Source: Pocillopora verrucosa (taxonomy: Eukaryota; Cnidaria; Anthozoa; Scleractinia; Pocilloporidae). From it: 64,000 bases of DNA. The notes beneath the pieces are model-generated. The model saw only the letters and a program-made list of their open reading frames with translations, made no database searches and was not told the DNA's origin. A program made the translations under genes and the position numbers. Position 1 is the first letter of the stretch. Each line of letters opens with the position of its first letter. This document shows, one piece after another, positions 11,301 through 22,654 of the stretch. The DNA is taken from contig NC_089313.1 of assembly GCF_036669915.1 (NCBI RefSeq), positions 2,414,085 to 2,478,084 of the forward strand. The letters run 5' to 3'.

Positions 11301-11373
11301 CGGTTTGGCCTGTTTAGTGCTGTATTGTCTTTGCGCTTGCCTCAACTCAGCTCTCTCAGATGAAGATGACTGA
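8336..11373 (+). CDS. Array copy C: predicted tail-anchored membrane protein, 143 aa
   Basis: Five exons join in frame: 8336-8439, 9512-9562, 10042-10065, 10452-10579 and 11249-11373 (432 nt). Splice signals and phases are the same as in copy A. Exon 2 is 18 nt longer than in A and encodes IFAREV-type sequence ending EVNLPR. The proline-rich stretch precedes CFKCESGYSWYDLHGKG, and the last exon encodes a hydrophobic segment ending LYCLCACLN, whose clustered cysteines could be acylated. The tail ends acidic (SDEDD). No premature stops or broken sites were seen. With its intact promoter and a poly(A) signal at 12034, this looks like the most complete member. Function unknown. Confidence 0.78.
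11090..11160 (-). repeat. tRNA-derived SINE head (copy C intron)
   Basis: The same antisense tRNA-like element as in copy B, here with the canonical spacing (GAGCGCTCAGCTAGTATCTG on the minus strand). The AGT anticodon loop and TTCGAGT T-loop are intact. Confidence 0.6.
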
Positions 11374-12070
11374 GAAATGGATCACATCAATGGTTTATCT
11401 ACGAAGATGAATTTATATTGAATCAATATTCCATTATCTATAGCGTTTTCACTTAATGTTTTGTACTTAAATAATATGGGTTTTCATCTCTTCGAATTTG
11501 GCACTCTTGATCAGATTTACTTCGGGTCAGTCAGATCAACTCAGCGTTTACAAGCTCTATACCTGATTCCCCCTAAGGCTCTTCTTATTCTTAAGAACCG
11601 ACCCTCCCCCCCCCCCCCATTAGCAATCAATTTTCCATAGTCCGCCCTCTATACTCTATTATCGACTACCTATATCCCTACATTCCGCTGTAAATCACGT
11701 AATCCTCTCGAAATCCTCCAAAACCCCCTCCCTACCGCCCCCAGGTGATTAATTATGACCGGTCGCTTTGGACAATTTTTTGTCCAATTTTTTGTTGTCT
11801 AATTGATGCAAACTGTCCTATTACAGGCGATCAAGTGCTAAACTGTTCCATGCATCATCAAAAAATTACCTCAGTTTCTTACTCAGCTTCCAACAAAGCT
11901 GTTTTCATATTCAGTACAAAGCTAAGAAATAGCCTTAACTTGTACAGCACTGTACTAGGTTGTTAGAACAGCAATGCTATGACATAGTTTAGTATATAAG
12001 AGAGTGTTTCCAGCAAGCTTTAAGAATTATTTGAATAAAGTTTCTCAAAATAAAATTACGCATTGATTTA

Positions 12071-12190
12071 TGACGTCATATTGACGCATTGGCGCCCCCA
12101 TCGTCTTTACTAATTGGCTGCAACCAACCAGGGTCCTCCTTTCACCGAAATACGAAAACTCCAAGTTGTTGGTCAGTGGAGTGTAGTCAC
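12071..12190 (+). promoter_or_regulatory. Promoter block of orphan copy D
   Basis: TGACGTCA at 12071, TGACGCAT 11 bp later at 12082, ATTGG at 12113-12117, and TCAGTGG near 12174. The promoter is preserved although the gene behind it is not. Confidence 0.5.
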
Positions 12191-12212
12191 ACCTTAACGA
12201 TTCGACTTGAAA

Positions 12213-12310
12213 ATGAACAGCAACCTGCAAGCCGTAGAGGCTAATGAGGTAGAGTTCATCTATGAAGTTCCATTGGAAAACATACAGAAGTTGTTACTAC
12301 AGAGCAAGTC
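12213..12310 (+). pseudogene. Array copy D: orphan first exon, frameshifted
   Basis: This is B-type first-exon sequence starting MNSNLQAVEA. A one-base deletion near 12284 shifts the frame, and the donor region is altered as in copy B. No cysteine or membrane exon lies between here and copy E's first exon at 14008. The unit was cut short by recombination at the shared module near 13570-13660. Confidence 0.7.
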
Positions 12311-13119
12311 TTCGTTAAGCTGATAACACTAAAAATGTTCTCAAAACTTTGGTTTAACGAGTTCAGTCATGCAGATGGATCAGTTTACGGCGATGAGATC
12401 CGGTTTCTTGTTCAATCCCTGGGTTAATTAAACTTATAATACTGACAATTTTTCCATAGCTTTACTCCAATGAGTTTTCCAGCGCAGGTACAAATGTAGA
12501 TCTGTTTACGAGGATGAAATCTAATCTACTGTTCAACCTTTGTAAATTAAAGGAGAGTCGTTTAAGTCTGTAAGTAAATTCAGTGGTTCAGTGGGAGTTG
12601 ACTTCATAACCAGATCATAATTAAGCGGAAATGCTTCTGAGTTCTGACTCATTTCAATAATTTCTGCTCTCGACCTCTTGGTAAGCTTGCTCAAAACCGA
12701 GAGTTCACCATCTCTTACTCTTCTCTTTCTCCTAAAACTAAACCTTGGAATTCAGTTAATAAGTTTATTGTCATATGACCACTAAGGACCTTTCCGCACT
12801 AGCGAACAAGACTAAAATTGTCCCGACCAAATCAAAGAACAAATTTCGTCATGAAGAATTTTCGTTTCGTCTGTTACATCTGCACAAAAATTTCAAAGCC
12901 GCCAAAATCCGTCAGCGCCTGATCTGTTCATAAGACCGACCAGAATAGTTGCCAAAGGGTTCCACCTGCAATTTTCAGGATTATCCTAAGTCGTTTTAAA
13001 ATTTTAGAATCCCCGAGTTTTGCAACAAAGATAATTTTTGCTTCTCTAGTAAACTGATTTCAGTTCAATTACATGCTTGTCGCAGGTTACACGACAAATA
13101 TTTAAACGTCCCAAGGTGG

Positions 13120-13547
13120 GGTAACCCGCCTAGCCGGGGTCGCTTTCATAGCAAAAAGCTCAAAAGCGAAACACGTATGTTTTAAAACTTTGTACATTTC
13201 CCAGCCGTCTTATAGCAGAAATCACCAGAAACCGCAACGGACACACAAGGTGTGTAAAATGTTCACATTTCGGAATATTTAACGCAGTAAATTGACCATA
13301 TTTCAAACTATTCCTCATAACATATCACGTCAACGGTTCCTCGCGTAACCTAACACCGCGTAACACAACGCGTGACGCTTTCATGAATAAATACATACGT
13401 TTCCGAGAATTAAGCTTTCGTCTTTCTCGAGACGTGAGCTTGGGGCAAGCGCAACAACAACCTCAAGAAACCTCAACCCAGCACCCCAGGTTTGTAAGAT
13501 TGTATGTAAACGCATTTTATTTTGCGACCACAGTTAGGCGGGTTACC
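13120..13547. mobile_element. MITE with 24-bp terminal inverted repeats
   Basis: The left end (13120-13143, starting GGTAACCCGCCTAGCC) is nearly the reverse complement of the right end (13524-13547, ending TTAGGCGGGTTACC). No coding capacity was seen. A second copy, with its left end deleted, is in copy B. Confidence 0.65.
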
Positions 13548-13877
13548 TCACCCACCTCCATGTAAACAGGCCCTTTGTCGACTTTGCCAAATTTTAACCC
13601 GGGAAAAATTTCGTCGGCAGTGCGTTTGAAGATTTGTCCGCTTTGGCCAAAATTTTTCAGGTCGCGACATACCATCCGCACTTGTAAAATTGACAGAAAA
13701 TGTGTCTAAAATAAACAACTTTGGACAAATTAATCGGTGTGTGACTGTGAGGTTGCAAGTCTAACTTTAAGCAATTAAGAGAATCATTTACACTAGTTGC
13801 TCTAATGTCAGTCATCACCGACATGTCATTTCTCAGAAATGACAATTTTGAGCTCAAGACCGTAGATTTAAAGCTCG

Positions 13878-13985
13878 TGACGCCACAGTGACGCCACCAT
13901 TGTCGCCACTGATTGGTTAGAACTAAACAGGGTTCTTCTTTCCCAGAAGGGAAGTTTAAGTTGTTTATCAGTGGAGTGTAGTCAC
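13878..13985 (+). promoter_or_regulatory. Promoter of copy E
   Basis: Two CRE-like TGACGCCA sites at 13878 and 13889 (11 bp apart), with ATTGG at 13912-13916 and a TCAGTGG near 13969. Spacing is identical to copies A and C, but both CREs carry the T-to-C change. Confidence 0.55.
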
Positions 13986-14007
13986 ACCTTGACGATTCGA
14001 CTTGGAA

Positions 14008-17000
14008 ATGGATAACAACCCGCAGGCCGTAGTGGCTGTTAAGGAAGAGCACGTCATTATCGATGGAGTTCGATTGAAAAAGACGACAGCAGTTGTTGCA
14101 ACAGAACAAGGGTTAGTTTGTGCTGATAACACTGAAAATGTTCTCAAAGGTTTTATTTAATGAGTTTGGTTAAGAATATGGATCAGTTTACCGCGATGAG
14201 ATCTAGTTCCTGTTCAACGCCTGTAAAATAGATTTTGTTAGCCTTTAAAACGATGATTCTACCGTAGGTTTTTACCTTTAATTAAATCAGTGGTTTGATA
14301 TGAGCCATTCAATTGACTCCATCAGCGGATGACCAAGGCGGAAGTAATGCTGAGTTCTGACTAATTTCACTTGTTGTTCATTCAACCTCTTAGTAAGCTT
14401 ACTTCAACTGTAGCCGAGAATTTACCAAATCCTTTCTACCTGTCATGAAAGTCTGCTTAAATGTCTTTAAGTTAGTAGAATTCGTTTGTACAAAGCGAGT
14501 GTTTTACATATTACTTTGCTTTCTTAAATTTTTTGTTTTCATCTTTACGCTCCAATGATTTAGCCAAACATTGCGACCTTGTTTGGGAAGCTTTGATATT
14601 TTGCTGTTAAAACTATCCTAAGCACAACAAGATAATTTGGTTTTATGAGTTGATAATGTAGATGGTCCACCGTAAAGAGTTTCTAAGCTGACGTTTCGAG
14701 CGTTAGCCCTTCGTCGGAGCGATTGATCTGCAAGCCATATGAACATCTGTAGCTCGCCTTTAACAACTGTTTATTGTAATCGTAGAAAAACATCACTTTC
14801 ACCTTTTAGAAAGCTTTTGTTAGGGACGGAAAATTTTTTCCCCTCTGTTTCAGTACTTTGTGGGGATTCTAGAGAATTCGCCACTATAAATTCCGATTTG
14901 GTTCCAAGGTAGAAAGATAAAACGTAAATAAGAAATCAAGCCCTTGCTGGAACATTCTTGGAACTCCTGAGTTTCCTCGGTAGACTCCAAGGGTTTCGTA
15001 CGATGACCAATTATATCTGTCCTATTGCAACTGTGTTTCGTCTCTCTCTTAGATTCACTTTATCTAAAATGTGCAGGTAAAGACTTCTTCAATTTAGATA
15101 TTACTTTCATTTTGCTAACACTTAAATTTCTTTCAGCATCTTGGCCAGGGAAGTGATAGAGGCAAGTGAAGTCAATTTGCCCGGAAGGTAAAAGTCTACA
15201 GTAAATGTTAGCCTTTAACATAAGAGAATATCTTCATCGAAAATTGAGCCCCTGATGTCACGTTAAGCTTCAAGGAGACTACGACAAAATCCTTCAACAA
15301 ACAGCAAGAGTGGAAAATGAAGAACATCAAAAAATATTGTAAATGGAGAACTTTAGCAATTAAGACAGGACGCGATGCGATCTCAGTTGATAACAATAAT
15401 CATTGATCAATAACGGTAATAATAATAATATAAGGAATAATAATTATCACAGACATCAACAGCATGCTCTTCTAATGATTTCGAAACATTTATTTTCTAT
15501 TTATTGCTCTTGACGTACAAAAATAACTAGATGACTATTTTAAAAACCAATTAAGTATTGCATTGTCAAAGGAATATAATTATGATACACACCTTGTAAA
15601 TATGTTCTGGCCAGGTAAAATTCTGCTTCATTATAGTTACATGGCATTTTGGAAGAATTTTAAGCGGGGTTGTATACGACATATGATTAGAGTTTGGGCA
15701 GAAGAGAGGATCTGCAAAGTGTCACGGGGAGTTTGACAAGAGTTCATGCCACATCCATTTTGATGCATGATATTTTATTCTGGCCTTTTTCAGAACATCT
15801 CCCGCACTACCTCCCCTTGGGGAAGTAGTTCTTCATTAAGAATCGAGGCAATTCCTTTTCCCTCTTTTAGCAATCTTAATCCTATGAGAGGATCTTAAAC
15901 CAACCAATCCTGTGTCACAGGGAGTTTGACAGGAGTTTAAATGACATCTATACTACTAGAAAGGAAAAACGTTCTCTATTCTGGCTTCTTCTAGGAGACT
16001 TCCCGCACTACCTCCCCCACAGGTTGTTGTGATAGATTCTCCACCACCATCAAATGACGGCTGTTGTGACTTTTGTTTCAAGTGTGAGAGCGGCTACAAC
16101 TGGTACGACTTGCAAGGAAAAGGTAGATACTCAAATGCTTTCAGGGCCTCACTTGCCAGGGCCCATTGTAGCTTATAAATGTGGAGCTTTTACCAAGAAA
16201 GAAGAGGCGAGCAAAACCTATTAGGCATTCAGAACGGTCTGGTCAAATCATTCCTTGATCAAAATCGACCTTATTCATTTACTAATACCTATCAATCTGC
16301 CAACGTATTTATCTATCGATTTATACATTTTCAAATTCATTTATGTATTTATTCGTTCATTAAATCATTCGTTCATGTCCTTAGTTATTTACCCTCGGAG
16401 CTGAATTGCATTGATGCAGCGTTCTGGCGTTCTTCGGTTTGAACAGCTAAGAACGGCTTCGGATAAGAAAAATAAATTTAACAATTAAGTTATAACATAT
16501 AGGATAGCAACATCCGAAGATTAATGTGTTGAGTTTTTCCTCATTAAAACTATTATTTAGAAAATGTTATTGTTCTCGTTTGTTACTGCCGAAACGTCTC
16601 ATACCGTTGAACGAAAAATAGAAAGATCCATTATCGTGTTTGGCATTCAAAATGTTACTGAAATTAGCAACTCTTAACTCATCTCACCTTTGCAAACCAA
16701 CACTCGCAAAATATAGAACCTCTAGTGTTTGGATTTCTGCAGCCTTAGGTGTAATATAAGCACTTGCCGAAGAGAGCCTGAAAAAATTCAGGCATCAACG
16801 GGATTCGAACCCAGGCCTCTCAGATACTAGCTGGGCGCTTCTACCAACTGAGCTACGAAGCCGTACGTTGGGGACACGAATTTTAGGCTTAGAAAATATT
16901 TTAATTGATTAGGTTTCAAAACTCTAATTTGCTTCATCATTTTTCAGGTGTCTTCATTGTCCTGTTGCTGCTTGTGGGTTATTTGATCTTTGGCGTTATC

Positions 17001-17063
17001 GCTTTGGCATGTTTATCGCTGTATTGTCTTTGCGAGTGCATCTGCTCAGCTAGAGATAACTGA
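14008..17063 (+). CDS. Array copy E: predicted tail-anchored membrane protein, 132 aa
   Basis: Four exons join in frame: 14008-14111, 15137-15187, 15995-16122 and 16948-17063 (399 nt). The 24-nt third exon of A and C has lost its acceptor (remnant near 15607-15615). Because the exons on both sides share phase 2, skipping it keeps the frame. The protein begins MDNNPQAVVAVKEEH and has CFKCESGYNWYDLQGKG before the membrane segment. It ends CECICSARDN, again cysteine-rich after the membrane. Poly(A) signal at 17448. Function unknown. Confidence 0.72.
14640..14735 (-). repeat. Interspersed repeat, fullest copy, intron 1 of copy E
   Basis: It contains 'ggttttatgagttgataatg', 'gtccaccgtaaagag', and 'gacgtttcgagcgttagccc' followed by 'ttcgtc'. 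The order matches, in reverse, the related stretch at 61500-61610. Confidence 0.55.
16791..16862 (-). repeat. tRNA-derived SINE head (copy E intron)
   Basis: The same antisense tRNA-like element, most similar to that in copy B (shared extra base in the D-arm side). Confidence 0.6.
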
Positions 17064-17483
17064 GAAATGGATTACATCATTGGTTTATCTACGGAGATGA
17101 ATTTAAATTGAATCAATATTTAATTATCTATAGCGTTTTCACTAAATGCTTTAAAAAATAACTTAAATAGTTTGGGTTTTCATTTCTTCGAATTTGGCAC
17201 TCTTGAGCAGATTTACTTCGGGTCAGTCAGATTAAGGTGGTGATCAAGTGCTAAACTGTTCCATGCTTCATCAAAAAATTACCTCAGTTTCTTACTCAAC
17301 CTCCAACAAAGCTGTTTTCATATTCAGTACAAAGCTAAGAAATGAACTTAACTCGTACAGCATTATACATGGTTGTTAGAACAGCAATGTTATTACATAG
17401 TTTAGTATATGAGACAATGTTTTCCGGTAAGCTTGAAGAATTATTTGAATAAAGTTTCTTAAAGTAAAATTACGCTCACTTCA

Positions 17484-17590
17484 TGACGTCATAGTGATGC
17501 CCCCATCGTCGTTACTGATTGGCTGGAACCAACCAAGGTCCTTCTTTCCCCGAAATACACAAAGTTCAAGTTGTTTGTCAGTGGAGTGTA
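17484..17590 (+). promoter_or_regulatory. Promoter block of decayed copy F
   Basis: TGACGTCA at 17484-17491, a diverged second site 11 bp later, ATTGG at 17518-17522 (34 bp from the CRE), and TCAGTGG near 17579. It begins about 30 bp after the poly(A) signal of copy E. Confidence 0.5.
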
Positions 17591-17617
17591 GTCACACCTT
17601 AACGATTCGACTTAGAA

Positions 17618-19151
17618 ATGAATAGAAACCTGCAGGCCGTAGTGGCAAAACTAAGGTACAGCATGTCATTATCGATGAAGTTCCATTGGAAAACAAGACA
17701 GAAGTTGTTGCTACAGAGCAAAGATTAGTTAAACTTATCATACTGAAAATTTTTCCAAAGCTTTACTCTCATGAGTTTTCCAGCGCAGGTACAAATGTAG
17801 ATCTGTTTACGGGGATGAAATCTAATCTACTCTTCAACCTTTGTAAATGAAAGGAGAGTTGTTTAAGTCTGTAAGCGAATTCAGTGGTTCAGTGGGAGTC
17901 AGTGTAGATGACTTCATAACCAGGCCATAATGAAGCGGAAATAATTCTGAGTTCTGACTCATTTCGATGATTTCTGCTCTCGACCTCTTGGTAAGCTTGC
18001 TTATAACCGAAAGTTCACCCCATCTTCCACTTCTCTTTCGCCTTGCCTGTATATCATTACGTGAGAAGAAATTTTCATAAAACTGGAATGAGTGTTATAC
18101 TTATTTCTTCTTGTAGAAGAAACTTTGCTTTATTCAAATCAATTATGTTGGTCTTTACACCGTAATGATTCAGCAAAAATATCTCAGTACTTTTTTCCTG
18201 ATACTTCGATATTTTGTGCGGAAAAGAAAAACATTTTTCTATTTTGGCCAGGACATCTCCCCTACTATCTCCTCCAGGGGTGGTTGTAGTAGATTCTCGA
18301 CCACCATCAAATGACAGCTGCGCTGACTTTTGTTTCAAGCATGAAACCAGGTACAGCTGGTACGACTTACGGGGGAAAGCTAGGCATTCAGATGCTTTCA
18401 GAGCCTCACTTGTCAGGGCTCACTTTAGCTTACAATCAAGCAATCGGAGTTGTCTAGTCAAATCATACCTTGGTCAAATTGAAGTTATTTATTTACGTGT
18501 ACTTATCAATCCCCCATCGTATTTCTTTATTTATTCATTTGTTTGATTACTTATCTTGGCTGTCGAACGGTATTGAATCAGCGCCCTGCAGTTCTTCGAT
18601 TTGAACAGCTAATTTACGGATAAGAAAAAAAAACTAAAACCTAGGGAATGAAATTTTGGGAAGAGAGGTCTGTGCACATCGAATTAAACGCGGCGAAGTC
18701 CCAATAAAAAAGCGTTTCTCTTAGTTTTTCCTAATAAAAAGCAGTCAACAAGCAAAGATTCCTGTTGTTGTTGGTTTGTGTTAGACGTCCTATTGTTGTA
18801 AGAAAATCGAACAGATACGATTTCACGTTCGGCAAGCCGCATTTACCCAAAATGGAACTAGCTACTCTGAACCCACTTTGCCTTTGCTAAGTCACACTGG
18901 AAAAAAAAAGAACTTCAAGTATTTGGATTTCCCCTGCAATTAAAGATTGTGGCCGACACTTCCAACAATTCCTGTTAGGTTGGCACGTAGGATCTATTGT
19001 TAAAGGTTTCAAGCTGAATAGAAAACATAATCAGTTGATCAGTTAAAAAGTCTCTATATGTGATTAGTTTCATCGTTTTTCAGGTACATGCTTTGTCATG
19101 TTGCTTCTAGTAGGTTATGTGATTTTTGGAGTTGTCATTTTGGCATTATAG
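17618..19151 (+). pseudogene. Array copy F: decayed family member
   Basis: Several independent lesions are visible. The first exon (17618) is frameshifted after MNRNLQAVVA. The cysteine exon (18252-18378) reads CFKH in place of CFKC, so one cysteine of the motif is lost. The donor after GGGAAAG is ctaggc instead of gtaggt. The membrane exon (from 19084) stops at TAG 19149-19151, in the middle of the hydrophobic segment. No family poly(A) block follows. The remaining similarity (SWYDLRGK-like motif, Val-rich stretch) shows its origin. Confidence 0.8.
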
Positions 19152-19306
19152 CTGTTAGCCTGTTTTCTGGAAGATGGGGGATTGATTGAATAATACAGCT
19201 GACTGAAAAGATCATAAAATTCATGCTTTGGGAATGATTCGGGGGTTGCATCAGAGTCACTGACACCAGTCAGTGTTCGTAGTACACAACAGCTGCTACT
19301 GGTATA

Positions 19307-21265
19307 TCAATCGATGATATACCAATACAGAAAATACGTGATTGCAGCAAGTATGGACAAGAATATCACCAAAAATGGAAAATGGAACAGGAAAAGGCAG
19401 CACAAACCTGAAAAAAAGGAATTTTTAAACTTACGATCCAGTTGCAACAGTATAATCTCAAGGTTATTATGACTATGCATTACAGTTTTCTTAAATATGA
19501 TTGGTGGATGAACTGACTTATTTTTCACTAGCAATTCTGTAGAGTTGTAATCGAACAGTGTCATCGGACAGTTGGATGTGATCGGAAACCTTTAATGGGA
19601 CAGTTATGTCAGCCAATCACATTGAGTATACTTAAATAAATTCACCAATCAAAGAACTGACCACAGTAGCCATAGCAACGGCCCACCATCCCAAGCCAGG
19701 CCAGGGATGTTACAATATAGAAAGCTGTTTTCTCGAGTTTTCAGAATGTTTTTCTCAATGACTGTTATAATTAAATGTTTGAAGATTGGAATTACACGCC
19801 CTTATATAAATGAATATATATTTTTTGGAAATTGTAATAGTTGTTATCAATTGGTAAAATGACTTCGTGTCGTCCAATTGGCCAGTAATCATGCTCGTAA
19901 TTAACAAATCGGCCTCCAAATTCAGGTTTATTCGATTTGGTTGATCACTCGTATGATTTCAGACTGAGTTGGACTCCACACGGTCCTTTAACCATCATTA
20001 TCATCATCATTAACTGGATATTTTTATTCATTTATTTATCTATTCGCAACATGGTCCACGTCGAGACAAAATACCTTTTCCTTCGTCATCGTACCACTTA
20101 TACCGACTGTCACACCCACAACAAATGTCCACACAGCCTTCTGATACTTCAGATGTTACCTCAAGATTATCTTGGCTGTCAGGTAATGCTACTTCTGGAC
20201 AGCTGGCAGGTGGTGCGCTTGGGTTTGGGAAAACGCTGAAGTTACAATTTGCAACACAACATTTAAACCTCGCCTTTAAAATCTTTAAGACTGTACACAT
20301 TCGATAGTAAGAGAAAGCACTCTTAAAAGCACGACTCTTTTGAATTAAGGACCAGTTTTTACCATCGCCCGGGGGGGGGAGGATTCGGGGGGAAATCATA
20401 TAGTTTTCAGGGAAACAGAGAGGGAATCATTCGCCAACAGAATATAAAGAGGAAGGGAACTATAGAAAATTGCCAATTAACCGCTGATGAGGGAAGATTA
20501 TTGGACTATCACATAGTCTGATGGGGGGAGGGGGGGGGGGGGAAGGAAGGAAGGGGGATCGGGTAAATTTCATCGTGACTCAACCAAAATCCGCCAATTT
20601 TCCCCCACACCTTTCCTTGGGTGATTAAGACCGGTCCCTTGGCAAAGGTAAGGGTCGTCATGGTGAGGGACTTGTGCACGTTGGTTTTGACGACGGTTCA
20701 ATCACTAAAACGTCGATTAAAGGCCTAGAGTACTCTATTTAGGAAACCAAACATACGCTATTCTCCATATTTGTCAGTTCTCATAACCAAGTCGTCACAT
20801 AATCTAGATAATATCCAGTTTACGAGTTTGGCTTTGAAGTTAGCGCTTAAGGGCTTCTGAGTTAGCTTAATGTAAGCCTGAGGTTGGTGTCGTATTATCA
20901 CGCCACCCACAAAAACACATTTTGGGGGAAATATTCGGTTGCATTTATCAATATTAGATTATGGAAATCACAAAACATGAAACTAAATGCCAATGGAAAA
21001 TAACTTCTCTGTCATCTTCGAACCGTCTAACTTCGGTTTATATCACCACTGAATAGGAATGTAAGTCGAATACTTCAAGGACAAAGAGCTAAGTACCCAA
21101 GTAAACACTGCATCTTCTTCTTTGCAGAAATAACCATAAAGAATTAATAGCTCAGAGCAAACTGAACGCTTTTTCCTCTCCTGACCCTTCACCTTCAACT
21201 TCGCTTCTGTCAATCCTGAAGCGCTGTGCTCGAATCACTGTCATTTCTTCTCCAATGTCCTTCAT
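19307..21265 (-). CDS. Copy G: inverted, diverged family member, about 119 aa
   Basis: On the minus strand two exons are clear. One is 20235-20075, with Pro-rich sequence then GCVDICCGCDSRYKWYDDEGK. The other is 19407-19307, a hydrophobic segment ending YWYIID. Phases (2, then 1) match the array genes exactly, with acceptor TTTTTTTCAG on the last exon. The upstream part is less certain: a first exon 21265-21193 (MKDIGEEMTVIRAQRF..., donor gtgaag) and a 25-nt exon 20704-20680 (VIEPSSKP, weak donor gtgcac) give a 360-nt frame. A CRE-like site (21385-21393) and CCAAT (21359-21363) lie about 100 bp upstream of this ATG, as in the array. It probably arose by inverted duplication and long divergence. 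Confidence 0.6.
20340..20620. repeat. G-rich low-complexity repeats
   Basis: G runs of 8-14 bases at about 20371 and 20530, separated by purine-rich sequence. They resemble the C-rich repeats at 7140 and 11570 in reverse orientation. They lie inside an intron of the copy G model. Confidence 0.45.
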
Positions 21266-21395
21266 TCTCAGCTTACACTGACACTATTTTCCATTAGGTG
21301 TTGCAACAAAATACTACGACATGTGATCTGGGTGAAAAAGAGCCTCAATCTGCATCAACCAATCAGCGTCTGAGTAGGCTTTCGTGAACGTCATT
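21266..21395 (-). promoter_or_regulatory. Candidate promoter of copy G
   Basis: Reading on the minus strand, TGACGTTCA (21393-21385), CTGATTGG (CCAAT at 21359-21363 on the plus strand) and TCAGTG (21281-21276) occur in the same order as in the array promoters. The distance from the CCAAT box to the proposed ATG is about 100 bp, as in the array. Confidence 0.45.
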
Positions 21396-22654
21396 GACCA
21401 AGTATAAAGAGATATGTCAGGTTTAACCGTTACTGACACTCATTTATGCATCAAACGTGTCCTCATTAAAGAAAATTCCCCCGAAATAAACAAAACTGGC
21501 ACAGCCATGTCGACCATGAAGTGTATGAAAACCCAATCATACATGACCCTTCTCATGGAATTAATTACCGCGATAAATCCTGAAGGAAAAAAATGGATGA
21601 ATCTAACAAGATCACAAACAAGTATTACAGCTGTCATGAGTTTTAGCCAGAAACAAGAAACTTTGTATAAAGTGAAATCCCCCGACAAATTTCTCGAAAC
21701 ACTAATCCATCCCGCAAGGTCTTATGTAATTAGATGGAAAAACGGAAAATGATAACATCTCCATACAGTCTTCAAAATGTCTTTGAACGTCGAGTTGACA
21801 TTATATTACAAATACCAAAAGATACCGTCTTGGTTTTCGAGCAATTTGCTCTAAAAGCTATTTATTTTACTCTTCCTGTAATGAAATTATACATGTTTTG
21901 TCTAAAAACTTACACATTCTGCCTTTTGGTGCCGATATCTCTATCCATCACAGTTTTTTTCCACACAAATCTCTTATTTAGCGCAATGGTGGTTTGGTAA
22001 TGTTAGTTACCTTTTTACTTATTCATAACTTTTTGCATATCGGCAACTCAATACCTTCTTAACGAATTATGCAATTGATAATAATTTGCCATCGGGTTCA
22101 ATTGTTATACCTGTTACCGTGAAAAATTCCTCAATCAAAATTCTTCAATGACTACACGCCTTTATAATCTTTGCGCAATTCTAAAGCATTTATCTTTTTG
22201 TTATTTATCACACTGATTCAAGTTACAATATAATTATCACAACAAGAGATCCGACGCCTTGCATTGCAAAGCAACAACAAAGACGAAAAGTAATGGTCTT
22301 GTTTTTTTTTTTTTCGTTTTGTGTGTGTATAAAAAATTTTCGAACCTCAATCGGTTCGAGAAACACCCAAACAATGGCCAATTTTCAACTACCTTGATCT
22401 GGGATTAGCTAAGCCAGCACCAGGTCCCTCAGGGGCAAGTTGTTCACGTACAGCCTTTTATAAGACGTTCTCTGCAAAATTAAAGTAACGAGACAAAGAA
22501 AGAGGGTTGGCACATTGACGAAACGTTTACGGGCACAATATAATAATCACTGAAAGTGTATTTTATTTTCAATGAAACAAAACTAGTTCCAATGCACATT
22601 CATAATTGATCAAACCCCGGCAAATAAAAACGCTTGTATTTTGAAAAATGCACA

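Larger units (their letters stand above)
470..19200 (+). repeat. Head-to-tail array of duplicated small membrane-protein genes
   Basis: Six first-exon blocks begin at 1027, 4647, 8336, 12213, 14008 and 17618. Five cysteine-motif exons begin at 3171, 5839, 10452, 15995 and 18252, and five membrane-segment exons at 4114, 6840, 11249, 16948 and 19084. First exons alternate between an A type (1027, 8336, 14008) and a B type (4647, 12213, 17618). Introns, 3' UTRs and embedded repeats recur with the exons, so whole units were duplicated. The 3' UTR block with its AATAAA recurs at 569, 4469, 7631, 12034 and 17448. The one at 569 has no gene upstream in the window and is the tail of a lost or edge copy. 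Confidence 0.9.

Noticed and set aside
13657..14109. 150-codon minus-strand frame over copy E's first exon
   Set aside because: It is the antisense shadow of the promoter and first exon; the same shadow recurs in every copy because the sense exon is duplicated.
14640..14735. Active hammerhead ribozyme
   Set aside because: The core has an inserted A between the CUGACGA box and helix II in every copy, so the catalytic fold is not satisfied as written. Kept only as a low-confidence resemblance.
21414..21752. 112-codon plus-strand frame and overlapping hydrophobic minus-strand frame
   Set aside because: Neither resembles a known protein; the two overlap as shadows, and the region lies just upstream of the copy G promoter.
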